From Psychroflexus halocasei (lineage in GTDB: Bacteria > Bacteroidota > Bacteroidia > Flavobacteriales > Flavobacteriaceae): 64,000 nt of DNA. Under the pieces are notes generated by a model. The model was given only the letters and a program-made list of their open reading frames with translations. It made no database searches and had not been told where the DNA came from. Made by a program: the position numbers and the translations under genes. The stretch covers positions 237,652-301,651 of the forward strand of contig NZ_FNQF01000003.1 in assembly GCF_900107595.1 (NCBI RefSeq). The letters are read 5' to 3'. This document shows, in pieces, positions 37,472-45,144 of this stretch (its first letter is position 1; the number at the start of each line of letters is the position of its first letter).

Positions 37472-37522
37472 AAAATGGCTTTTAAATTTATTCTTTATAA
37501 CAAATTTAAAAGCCATTTTATA
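37472..37522. terminator. Bidirectional terminator between gldG and the DegT gene
   Basis: An 18-base perfect inverted repeat (AAAATGGCTTTTAAATTT and its complement) with a 12-base loop between two convergent genes. Confidence 0.8.
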
Positions 37523-37548
37523 TAAATAAGATATTGATATAAATCAAT

Positions 37549-38718
37549 CTATTTTTCTACAAAATCAATTACTATTGATGTGATATATTTAATTTGCTCA
37601 TCATCAAGTTCAGTATGCATAGGTAATGAAATCACTTCTTTCACCAATTGATTAGTCACAACAAAATCTTTTTCATTATAACGTTCATCAGCATAAGCTT
37701 TTTGTAAATGCAAAGGAATTGGATAATAAATACCGTGTGGAATTCCTTTTTCTTGTAAATGTTCAGCTAAAGCATCTCGCTTTCCATTTGTTATTTTTAA
37801 AGTATATTGATGAAAAACATGACAATCACAAGTATCACAAATACTGTTTTCTACATCGCATTTTTTATTTGTCGTTGTAACAGGTGTTTTGATAAACTCA
37901 CAATTTTCAAAAGCCTTTGAATAAGCTCGAGCTGCATTTTGTCTAGCAGCATTAAATTCATCTAATTTTTTAAGCTTAATGTTTAAAATTGCAGCCTGAA
38001 TACTATCCAAACGAGAGTTAACACCAACAACATCATGGTGATATCGCTTGTACATGCCATGATTGACGATTCCTCTGATTGTATGCGCTAAATCATCATC
38101 GTTTGTAAAAATTGCACCACCATCACCATAGCAACCTAAGTTTTTAGAAGGAAAGAAAGATGTCGCACCAACATCACCAATCGTCCCAGCTTTTTGTTGA
38201 CTTCCATCTTTAAAAGTGTAATCAGCACCAATCGCTTGCGCGTTATCTTCTATCACTTTAAGATCGTGTTTTTTAGCAAGCTCCATCACAGCATCCATAT
38301 TAGCAACGTGACCAAAAAGATGCACAGGAACAATTGCTTTTGTGCGTGGTGTGATTGCCTTTTCTATGGCAGAAATATCTATATTAAAATCATCAGGATC
38401 AACATCAACCAAAACTGGCGTCAAACCTAAAAGCGCAATCACTTCAACAGTTGCCGCAAAAGTAAAATCCGCAGTAATAACCTCATCACCTGGTTTTAAG
38501 CCAAGTCCCATCATTGAGATTTGCAAAGCATCCGTCCCATTTGCACAAGGAATCACATGTTTAACATCTAAATAAGCTTCTAAGCTCTTTTGAAAATCTT
38601 TAACAGCAGGACCATTAATGTAAGCTGTTGAATTCACAACATCCATAATTGCTTGATCAACTTCAGACTTTATATGGGTATATTGACCTTTGAGGTCAAC
38701 CATTTGTAATTTTTTCAT
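37549..38718 (-). CDS. DegT/DnrJ/EryC1/StrS family aminotransferase with cysteine-rich insertion
   Basis: A 389-residue PLP-dependent aminotransferase that transfers an amino group to a keto-sugar, usually for surface polysaccharide. Visible parts: CANGTDALQISMMGLGL, PGDEVITADFTFAATVE, IPVHLFGH-like VPVHLFGH, VIEDNAQAIGADY, and the PLP lysine Lys192 in SFFPSKNLGCYGDGGAI. Unusual is an insertion before the C-terminal part with four cysteines: Cys287, Cys294, Cys297 and Cys299 in CDVENSICDTCDCH, which resembles a metal-binding knuckle. It is divergent from the Kdo transferase gene, with a -7 element upstream of each. Sugar substrate not determined. Confidence 0.93.
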   Translation of the reverse strand: MKKLQMVDLKGQYTHIKSEVDQAIMDVVNSTAYINGPAVKDFQKSLEAYLDVKHVIPCANGTDALQISMMGLGLKPGDEVITADFTFAATVEVIALLGLTPVLVDVDPDDFNIDISAIEKAITPRTKAIVPVHLFGHVANMDAVMELAKKHDLKVIEDNAQAIGADYTFKDGSQQKAGTIGDVGATSFFPSKNLGCYGDGGAIFTNDDDLAHTIRGIVNHGMYKRYHHDVVGVNSRLDSIQAAILNIKLKKLDEFNAARQNAARAYSKAFENCEFIKTPVTTTNKKCDVENSICDTCDCHVFHQYTLKITNGKRDALAEHLQEKGIPHGIYYPIPLHLQKAYADERYNEKDFVVTNQLVKEVISLPMHTELDDEQIKYITSIVIDFVEK

Positions 38719-38734
38719 ACCTTCAATTTAGCTT

Positions 38735-38742
38735 CAAAAATA
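38735..38742 (-). promoter_or_regulatory. -7 promoter element for the DegT aminotransferase gene
   Basis: Minus strand TATTTTTG, 16 bases before the ATG at 38718. Confidence 0.55.
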
Positions 38743-38784
38743 CGAAAATCTGACTTCTTAGTGTTATCATTTTTTATAAAGCTG

Positions 38785-38792
38785 TATTTTTG
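38785..38792 (+). promoter_or_regulatory. -7 promoter element for waaA
   Basis: Plus strand TATTTTTG, 16 bases before the proposed ATT start at 38809. It forms a divergent pair with the DegT promoter 42 bases away. Confidence 0.5.
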
Positions 38793-38808
38793 ACAAAACC
38801 CAAGACAG

Positions 38809-40029
38809 ATTTACACAATAGCAGTCAATATATTTAAAAGTTTACTTCCCCTTTTAGCTAAAGCAAATAAAAGCATTGCTAAATTTTATAATGGAAGAAA
38901 AAACTTATTTCAAAAACTTGAAAAAGACACGCGACATTTAAATAATCCTATTTGGATTCACGCAGCTTCCTTAGGCGAATATGAACAAGCTGTCCCTTTA
39001 ATTGAAGTTTTTAAAAGCAAAGGCTATGAAGTCGTTGTGAGTTTTTTTTCTCCTTCAGGATATGACATCAAAAAAAATGATAAACTTATTGATGTTGCAA
39101 CTTACTTGCCTTTAGATACAAAGTCAAAAATGCAAAAATTTGTAGAAATCGTCAATCCGAAAATGGCATTGTTTATCAAATATGATGTTTGGCCAAATTT
39201 GATGAAAATTCTGAAGCAAAAAGAAGTTTCGACTTATTTGATTTCTGCCAATTTCAGAGAAAATCAAATTTATTTTAAATGGTATGGCAACTTCTTTTTA
39301 ATAGCACTCCAAAGTTTTGATAAAGTTTTTGTTCAGAATAAAGAAAGTGAAAAACTTGCTCAAAGACTTCATTTAAAATCTGTTGAAATTTCAGGTGACA
39401 CGAGATATGATCGCGTCATGAAGCAATTAACTTATAACAATCATATCGACAGAATTGATGAATTTATCAACAATAAACTTTGTACAATTTGCGGCAGCAC
39501 TTGGCCTGAAGATGAAGAGGTTTTATCAAAAATTATTAATAATAGTGGCGAACAAGAAAAGTTTATCATTGCGCCTCATAAAGTTGATGTTTATCATATC
39601 AAAGACATCGAGAGTTTGCTTCAAAAAAAGAGCATCTGTTGGTCTGAAATTAAACCAGACACTGATTTAAAAAATTACCATATCTTAATTATTGACTGTA
39701 TTGGTTTATTGACAAAACTTTACAGTTATGCTGATATCGCTTATGTTGGCGGTGCGATGGGACAAACTGGTTTGCACAATATTTTGGAACCAGCTTGTTT
39801 TGGAAAACCAGTCATATTTGGAAATCATCACGATAAATTTCCTGAAGCACAAGAAATAATCAATTCAAAAGCAGGTTTTGACATTAAAAATCATGAAGAT
39901 CTAAAAACGATTTATCAACGCTTGAAAAACTCTGATCAATTAAGACGAGAAATCGGTAAAAACGCAAAAGCATTTATTGAGAAAAATGCAGGTGCAACAG
40001 ATTTAATTATGAATCAGATTCTGAAATAA
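38809..40029 (+). CDS. waaA: 3-deoxy-D-manno-octulosonic acid (Kdo) transferase, probable non-canonical ATT start
   Basis: WaaA adds Kdo to lipid A precursor at the inner membrane. The proposed protein is 406 residues. After a stop codon at 38791-38793 the frame is open, but no ATG, GTG or TTG occurs until a GTG at 39037, which lies inside the conserved N-terminal domain. The translated stretch 38818-39036 has convincing family sequence: IAVNIFKSLLPLLAKANK, FYNGRKNLFQKL, IWIHAASLGEYEQ with the catalytic Glu, and VPLIEVFKSKGYEVVV. So translation must begin upstream. The best candidate is ATT at 38809 (an ATA at 38818 is an alternative). C-terminal part: AYVGGAMGQTGLHNILEPACFGKPVIFG. The GTG at 39037 would remove about 76 residues. 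Confidence 0.85.
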   Translation: MYTIAVNIFKSLLPLLAKANKSIAKFYNGRKNLFQKLEKDTRHLNNPIWIHAASLGEYEQAVPLIEVFKSKGYEVVVSFFSPSGYDIKKNDKLIDVATYLPLDTKSKMQKFVEIVNPKMALFIKYDVWPNLMKILKQKEVSTYLISANFRENQIYFKWYGNFFLIALQSFDKVFVQNKESEKLAQRLHLKSVEISGDTRYDRVMKQLTYNNHIDRIDEFINNKLCTICGSTWPEDEEVLSKIINNSGEQEKFIIAPHKVDVYHIKDIESLLQKKSICWSEIKPDTDLKNYHILIIDCIGLLTKLYSYADIAYVGGAMGQTGLHNILEPACFGKPVIFGNHHDKFPEAQEIINSKAGFDIKNHEDLKTIYQRLKNSDQLRREIGKNAKAFIEKNAGATDLIMNQILK

Positions 40030-40038
40030 ATCATGTTA

Positions 40039-40692
40039 TTAAACTGTGATTGATTGATTCAGATAATTTCTAAAAGGCAATAAAACTTTATACTTTTCAA
40101 TTAAAAAATCTTCAAACTCAGAAGAAAAAATGAGATCTTTTGATATGGAAGTTTCTACGAAAAAACTTTTTAACCTCAATATGTCAATATGCTGATGTTC
40201 TTTTGAATAAGATTTAGGTGTCGTTTTTAAACTGTGACTTTTATCAAGCTCACCAAAATGCTTTTTAAAATTTTTAGTATTCAATATTGCTTTAAAATCT
40301 TCACCATTATAATCAATAGCTTCACGTACACTTTTAAGTATTTTAGATGGCGGTTTATAAAAACCAGAAGCTAAGAAGCTTTCATTAATCCCTAAATGCA
40401 AATAGAAATCGCAATGTTTTGGTTTCTTGTCAAAACCAATCCCGAAATGATCTTTGTAAGGTGGTTTGTTGGGATGGTAAAGCAAGTTATTATTGATTCG
40501 GTTTAAGGCTTTATTACCTGGCAACGAAAAATAATCAGGATCGATTTCTGCAAATTTTGCATCCATTTTATTGCACCATAAAATTAAATCTTGACGGATT
40601 TTTTGATACCAATCACGATTTTCATCCATCCAGTCTTTATGATTATTGGTATTTAATTCTTCTAAAAATTGAAAAGCTTCTTGAAAATCCAT
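40039..40692 (-). CDS. DUF2461 domain-containing protein
   Basis: A 217-residue cytosolic protein of the DUF2461 (TIGR02453) family. Hallmarks: FLEELNTNNHKDWMDENRDWYQ near the start, INNNLLYHPNKPPYKDHFGIGFDKK and FYLHLGINESFLASGFYKPPSKIL. The family function is unknown. It lies one base downstream of the HTH-S24 regulator gene in the same direction, so both are probably on one transcript. Confidence 0.92.
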   Translation of the reverse strand: MDFQEAFQFLEELNTNNHKDWMDENRDWYQKIRQDLILWCNKMDAKFAEIDPDYFSLPGNKALNRINNNLLYHPNKPPYKDHFGIGFDKKPKHCDFYLHLGINESFLASGFYKPPSKILKSVREAIDYNGEDFKAILNTKNFKKHFGELDKSHSLKTTPKSYSKEHQHIDILRLKSFFVETSISKDLIFSSEFEDFLIEKYKVLLPFRNYLNQSITV

Positions 40693-41457
40693 TTATCGAA
40701 TTTCTTTAAGTTGTGATTTTAATTCTTCCATTGAGGATTCTAATTTTCTAAGCACTGAGTTTTCCGCATTTGCATCTAAACTGAAAGTCAATTTACTAGA
40801 AACTTCCCAAACTTCAAGCACGCGTTCTGGTTCAACAAAAATAGGTGGATATTCTGGGTTTTCAGAGATTAAAACCAATTCTTCACGTTTCGGATTGATG
40901 CTGATGCGTTTAACCAATACTGAATCATCAAGAACAACAACGTACATTCTTTGAGTTGATGCATCTTCAATTGAATCTAAAGCTTTTGCTAAAACCCAAT
41001 CACCTGGTTGTAAATTTGGCAACATACTATTTCCTTCAACCTGAAAACCTCTGTAAGTTGAGTTTCTAAATTGCGGGATTGGCATATTAAAGGCTGGTAA
41101 CTTTTTATACCAAGAGGTATCCTGAATATTACTTGGATAACCTGCAGCTGCTTTCTGGCTGACTAAAAGCATATTCTCCTGGTCGTCATCTTCAGTGGTA
41201 ATCACTTTTGGCATGGTGTTAAAACCTGACGTTTTAAGGTATTTACTTTCGCTTTTGCCATAAAGCCACAACGGATTTATTTTATATAAATCTAATAACA
41301 TTGCAACAGCTTCACCTGTAATTCGTGTTTTTCCTCTTTCGATATCTGCAGTTGTATTCCCGATATTCAGAAGTTCTGCAAATTCAGATTGCGTGTGGCC
41401 AAGATCTTGGCGAATCCTTTTAAAACGCTGGGATTCAATAGGTAGTTTTGATTTCAT
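40693..41457 (-). CDS. HTH (XRE) regulator with S24/LexA-like peptidase domain
   Basis: A 254-residue protein. The N-terminal helix-turn-helix covers about residues 8-60 (RFKRIRQDLGHTQSEFAELL, NTTADIERGKTRIT). A linker then leads to an Ala-Gly site (SQKAAAGYP, about residue 106) like LexA/CI self-cleavage sites, and an S24 domain with the Ser in VEGNSMLP (about 144) and the Lys in SVLVKRI (about 183). The Ser-Lys dyad is complete. Some members act as repressors of stress or phage-like genes; others no longer cleave. I choose the ATG at 41457, because the longer start (TTG at 41463) falls in a promoter-like element. The C-terminus is a short coiled coil. Confidence 0.92.
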   Translation of the reverse strand: MKSKLPIESQRFKRIRQDLGHTQSEFAELLNIGNTTADIERGKTRITGEAVAMLLDLYKINPLWLYGKSESKYLKTSGFNTMPKVITTEDDDQENMLLVSQKAAAGYPSNIQDTSWYKKLPAFNMPIPQFRNSTYRGFQVEGNSMLPNLQPGDWVLAKALDSIEDASTQRMYVVVLDDSVLVKRISINPKREELVLISENPEYPPIFVEPERVLEVWEVSSKLTFSLDANAENSVLRKLESSMEELKSQLKEIR

Positions 41458-41458
41458 A

Positions 41459-41481
41459 TCCAAATATAATCAAACTTTGGA
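41459..41481. promoter_or_regulatory. Inverted repeat overlapping promoter-like element, possible operator of the S24 regulator
   Basis: TCCAAA (41459-41464) and TTTGGA (41476-41481) are separated by 11 bases. The left arm overlaps a minus-strand TATATTTG (41461-41468) that ends only 3 bases before the ATG. This could be an operator for self-repression with a nearly leaderless mRNA. Seen by eye only; six-base arms may occur by chance. Confidence 0.35.
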
Positions 41482-41509
41482 AATAATCCAATAATCCTAC
41501 AAAATTCCA

Positions 41510-42580
41510 TTATCTAAAAAAGCGCCAATCGATTTTCAATGAAAAAACATTTGAATAAAGCGCGCCACTTTGGTCTCCTAAATCCGTTAAAGCATAATCG
41601 ATTTGAATTCCTCTATACTTAAAGCCGACGCCAAAATTGGGTTGAAAACTCACAGATTCAGAATTATCAATTTGAACTTCATTTTGGAAATTACCAACAC
41701 CGCCACGTAAATAAACCATATTGATGTAGCCGACCTCAAAGCCAAAAGCAGGATCAATACTGAAGTTTGAAGTTGAAATAATATCATTTGTTTCTACAAA
41801 GCGCGTATTGAGATTTAAAGCCGTCGTTAAACTAAAATCTCTTCTAATTTCAAAAGAACGCGCAATCCCTAATTCTAATTTCGGTAAAGTGATTTCTGTT
41901 GTTTCTGGCATCGTCTGATTCTGACCAGGAACCGCGCTGCTAATTTTATCAAATTCTTCCTCATCAATTTGCCAAGTGTTATAAGTTGTTGTGATATCAC
42001 GAGCCATTACGCCAAATCTCCAATCTTTATTTTGAAACTGAATTCCTGCATCAAAGCCAAAACCCCAAGCGTTAGCAAAATCACCAATCACACGACGAAT
42101 CACTTTTGCATTAATTCCGTAAGAGAAGCCTTGAAGCTTCAGTTTTCGTGCGTAAGAAACCGTAAAAGCATAATCTGCTGTAGAAAATAAATCAATGCGA
42201 TTATAATCAATATTTCCTTGATCATCGATTAGTTGCGTTGTATCCAAAATATCATCAACCCCAAAACGAATTACACTAAAACCAAAAGCACTCACATCAT
42301 CAATAGGTGCAGCGTAACCTGCATAATTATAAGTTGCAATATTTGCAAAATAATTGGCATGCATCAAACCCAATTGGTTGTCTTCAAGCTGTGTTAATCC
42401 GGCTGGATTCCAATAAACAGAATTGACATCGTTAGTAAAAGCCGTCATTGTATTCGACATTCCAAAAGCACGAGCATCTACGCCAATATTCATAAATTCA
42501 TTTGAATATTTACGTGCCGTTTGACTCATTGTGACTTGGTTGAAAAATAAAATACAACACAATAATAAAAGTTTGCGCAA
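41510..42580 (-). CDS. PorV/PorQ family outer membrane beta-barrel protein
   Basis: A 356-residue outer membrane protein with signal peptide MRKLLLLCCILFFNQVTMSQ. The PorV/PorQ (UPF0164/FadL-like) signature is visible: FMNIGVDARAFGMSNTMTAFTNDVNSVYWNPAGLTQLEDNQLGLMHANYF, followed by alternating strands and an end IQIDYALTDLGD...VFSLKIDWRF. PorV is a shuttle of the type IX secretion system; this protein is a relative, perhaps PorV2-like, rather than PorV itself, as its length is shorter. Together with the T9SS substrates and gld genes it supports surface secretion capacity. Confidence 0.87.
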   Translation of the reverse strand: MRKLLLLCCILFFNQVTMSQTARKYSNEFMNIGVDARAFGMSNTMTAFTNDVNSVYWNPAGLTQLEDNQLGLMHANYFANIATYNYAGYAAPIDDVSAFGFSVIRFGVDDILDTTQLIDDQGNIDYNRIDLFSTADYAFTVSYARKLKLQGFSYGINAKVIRRVIGDFANAWGFGFDAGIQFQNKDWRFGVMARDITTTYNTWQIDEEEFDKISSAVPGQNQTMPETTEITLPKLELGIARSFEIRRDFSLTTALNLNTRFVETNDIISTSNFSIDPAFGFEVGYINMVYLRGGVGNFQNEVQIDNSESVSFQPNFGVGFKYRGIQIDYALTDLGDQSGALYSNVFSLKIDWRFFR

Positions 42581-42609
42581 ATCTTTTTTATTTTAAAACT
42601 TAAAAAGCT

Positions 42610-42617
42610 CAAATATA
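42610..42617 (-). promoter_or_regulatory. -7 promoter element for the PorV/PorQ-like gene
   Basis: Minus strand TATATTTG, 29 bases before the ATG at 42580. Confidence 0.5.
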
Positions 42618-42735
42618 TTGTGTTTTGAGAATTTAGAAATCAAATCCAAGAAGTATTTATTGAAGTTCTTGACAAAAAGTTGAAATCTATTCAAAAAAAC
42701 TCATTAAACTTGTACTCCAAAAGTGAAATTAAATC

Positions 42736-43443
42736 ATGAAGAAGCACATTCCAAACTTAATTACTTTCGGAAATCTTTTTGCAGGAAGCATTGCCTGCTT
42801 GTATGCTTTTCAGGCAGATTTTCTGTGGGCATTTATTTTTATGTTCATCGGTATCTTCTTTGATTTCTTTGATGGCATGGCTGCAAGGATTTTGGATGTT
42901 AAAAGTGAACTCGGTTTGCAATTAGATTCTTTAGCGGATATGGTCACAAGCGGACTTGTACCAGGCATTGTGATGTTTCATCTGATCGGAAAAAGCGTGA
43001 ATCCTGATTTTTCTTTTCAAGAATTTGATTTTGCTTCAATAGATGTTGTCGCTCTTTTTGGGTTTTTAATCACATTAGGCTCGGCTTATCGCTTAGCGAA
43101 ATTTAATATTGATATGCGTCAAACTGATGCTTTTATAGGATTACCAACACCTGCAAATGCAATTTTTATTACAAGTTTAGCGATGAGCATTCAAGATTTA
43201 TCTTTCCTTCAGAATGTTTATGTATTGTGTTTAATTAGCGTTTTATCTTACTACATTCTTAATGCGGAAATTAAACTAATCGCTTTAAAATTCAAGAATC
43301 TTAATTTTAAAGAAAATTGGTATCGCTTTTTATTGATTTTAATCAGCGTTGTTTTAATTATCAGTTTACAATTTCTTGCGGTTCCGATGATTATCGCCTT
43401 TTATATTATTCTATCTATTATTATTTCAAAAAAAGAAGCTTAG
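42736..43443 (+). CDS. pssA: CDP-diacylglycerol-serine O-phosphatidyltransferase
   Basis: Makes phosphatidylserine from CDP-diacylglycerol and serine, the precursor of phosphatidylethanolamine. A 235-residue membrane protein with the CDP-alcohol phosphatidyltransferase motif DxxDGxxARxxxxxSxxGxxxDxxxD seen as DFFDGMAARILDVKSELGLQLDSLAD. Six to eight helices follow or surround it, with the Tyr-Arg stretch GSAYRLAKFNID typical of the type II PssA. The start MKKHIPNLITFGNLFAGSIA is normal. The 3' end overlaps lnt (opposite strand) by 4 bases. Confidence 0.96.
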   Translation: MKKHIPNLITFGNLFAGSIACLYAFQADFLWAFIFMFIGIFFDFFDGMAARILDVKSELGLQLDSLADMVTSGLVPGIVMFHLIGKSVNPDFSFQEFDFASIDVVALFGFLITLGSAYRLAKFNIDMRQTDAFIGLPTPANAIFITSLAMSIQDLSFLQNVYVLCLISVLSYYILNAEIKLIALKFKNLNFKENWYRFLLILISVVLIISLQFLAVPMIIAFYIILSIIISKKEA

Positions 43444-45014
43444 CCTCTTCTTCTTGTGACAGCAAATAAGAAAATAAATAAAGCTAAAAACTGAGCCACG
43501 CGTGGAATTATATTTCCATATTTCACATAGAAAGTCATTTCATTATAAAGAGGAACATTCGCTGAAACGGCTGTTTTTTCATCATATTTAGTTTGAGATA
43601 TGACTGAACCATCTCTATCAATAAATCCAGAAATACCAGTATTTGCTGACCTTGCCACTGCTCTTCGCGTTTCAATAGCTCTGAGTTTTGCATAACTCCA
43701 GTGCTGTTGATGTCCTTGTGTATCTCCCCACCATGCATCATTTGTAATGATGGTCAAAAGCGTTGCTCCATTTTTCACATAATCAGTGACATATTCGCCG
43801 TAAACGGATTCATAACAAATAATAGGCGCCACGGCTTCTGATTCTTCAACATTGAACACATCACGATTTTCTTGTGTGGTTTTTGTTGCAACTGTTCCGC
43901 CCAAATCAATCATGATGTCACCCATTAAAGGTTGTAAAATTCCTTTATAAGGAAAGTTTTCTACACCGACAACGAGTTTAGATTTATGATAAAATTCTGC
44001 TGGAGAATTTGCTGACTGAAATACAGCTGAATTAAAATCATTGTACCATAAACCTTCTTTAAGAAAATTACTTTGTAAAGTTTTATCAGATTCTTTATGA
44101 ATTAAATCATAAGCTGAAATACCATATAAAACCTCAGCTTGCGGATTCCTTATCAGAATTTGATTTCCAAAATAGTTTGCTTGAGAAACCTCAAACCCTG
44201 ACCATTGTGTTCCACTTGCGAAAACGGTTTCAGGCGCGAGAAACAATTGCTTTTTTCCTGGCTTGATATAAGGTTCAGAAAGCTCTAAAAGTAAATCTTT
44301 AATATCTGCATCTGTTAAAGCATATTTATCAGCATAAGGATCGATATTGGGTTGAAGAGCAATTGTTTCTAGATGTGATGAAGCCTTTAAATCAGGTTTA
44401 ATTAAAAAACTGGCGAGAATTGGCAAGCCTATAAATAAAACCAAACGCAAAGCTAAACGGTAAAGAATGCTGCGATTTTTAAATTTTTTAAAAAGTAAAA
44501 CTGATTTAAAAATAGTAAAGTTGACAATTAAAACCCATAAACTTCCACCGAAAACGCCTGAATATTCATACCATTGGATCAAACTTGTTGTTTCTGAAAA
44601 AACATGTCCTAGACTCAACCAAGGCCATGAAAAATCCCATATAAAATGTAGCTGTTCAAAACTTAGCCATAAACATATAAAGAAAGAACTTGAAGCTAAA
44701 AAATTAAGTTTGGTGTAAATTTTAGAATAAATATAGAACACCAATGTCATCAATAATGAGTTAACCAGAATGGCAAATAGCATCCCAAAAGCTGTTGAAT
44801 AATAAAGCCAGTAAGTTGTGATAAAATTCCAGATCAAGAAGCTAAAATAGACAGACATAAAAAAAGGGAAACCTGTTTTACCTTCCTTGATTTTCTTTTC
44901 ACCAATAAGCAATAACGGAACAAATGCAACAAAAATAAGAGGGGAAAAACCATAGGTTGGCCACGCCAAAGCAAGCAACAAACCAGTTGATAAAAAATAT
45001 AAAAAAGCTTTCAA
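43440..45014 (-). CDS. lnt: Apolipoprotein N-acyltransferase
   Basis: Transfers the third acyl chain to lipoproteins at the inner membrane. The 524-residue protein has about six N-terminal helices (MKAFLYFLSTGLLLALAWPTYG) and a C-terminal nitrilase-like domain. The catalytic triad is visible: Glu in LFLAPETVFA, Lys in HKSKLVVGVENFPYKG, and Cys in APIICYESVYG. Further conserved LLTIITNDAWWGDTQGHQQHWSYAKLRAIETRRAVARSANTG is normal. The start codon is TTG at 45014. Many lipoproteins in this window would be its substrates. Confidence 0.96.
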   Translation of the reverse strand: MKAFLYFLSTGLLLALAWPTYGFSPLIFVAFVPLLLIGEKKIKEGKTGFPFFMSVYFSFLIWNFITTYWLYYSTAFGMLFAILVNSLLMTLVFYIYSKIYTKLNFLASSSFFICLWLSFEQLHFIWDFSWPWLSLGHVFSETTSLIQWYEYSGVFGGSLWVLIVNFTIFKSVLLFKKFKNRSILYRLALRLVLFIGLPILASFLIKPDLKASSHLETIALQPNIDPYADKYALTDADIKDLLLELSEPYIKPGKKQLFLAPETVFASGTQWSGFEVSQANYFGNQILIRNPQAEVLYGISAYDLIHKESDKTLQSNFLKEGLWYNDFNSAVFQSANSPAEFYHKSKLVVGVENFPYKGILQPLMGDIMIDLGGTVATKTTQENRDVFNVEESEAVAPIICYESVYGEYVTDYVKNGATLLTIITNDAWWGDTQGHQQHWSYAKLRAIETRRAVARSANTGISGFIDRDGSVISQTKYDEKTAVSANVPLYNEMTFYVKYGNIIPRVAQFLALFIFLFAVTRRRG

Positions 45015-45099
45015 ATCCTTTGTATTATGGGAGAAACAAAAATGTTGAATATTTTAACAACACGAAAGCGATATTAGTTTTTTATTTCTAATTAATTGT

Positions 45100-45107
45100 T
45101 AAATTTG
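45100..45107 (+). promoter_or_regulatory. -7 promoter element for the sugar transferase gene
   Basis: Plus strand TAAATTTG, 37 bases before the ATG at 45145. Confidence 0.45.
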
Positions 45108-45144
45108 CTTAACCAATCTACCTGAATTAAACTTAACAAATCTA

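Noticed and set aside
38761..38808. Frameshift or pseudogene explanation for waaA
   Set aside because: No ATG in any frame fits the family N-terminus, and the entire downstream frame is intact; a non-canonical start is simpler.
39037..40029. waaA starting at the GTG 39037
   Set aside because: This would drop about 76 N-terminal residues including the catalytic Glu region; the upstream translated sequence fits the family.
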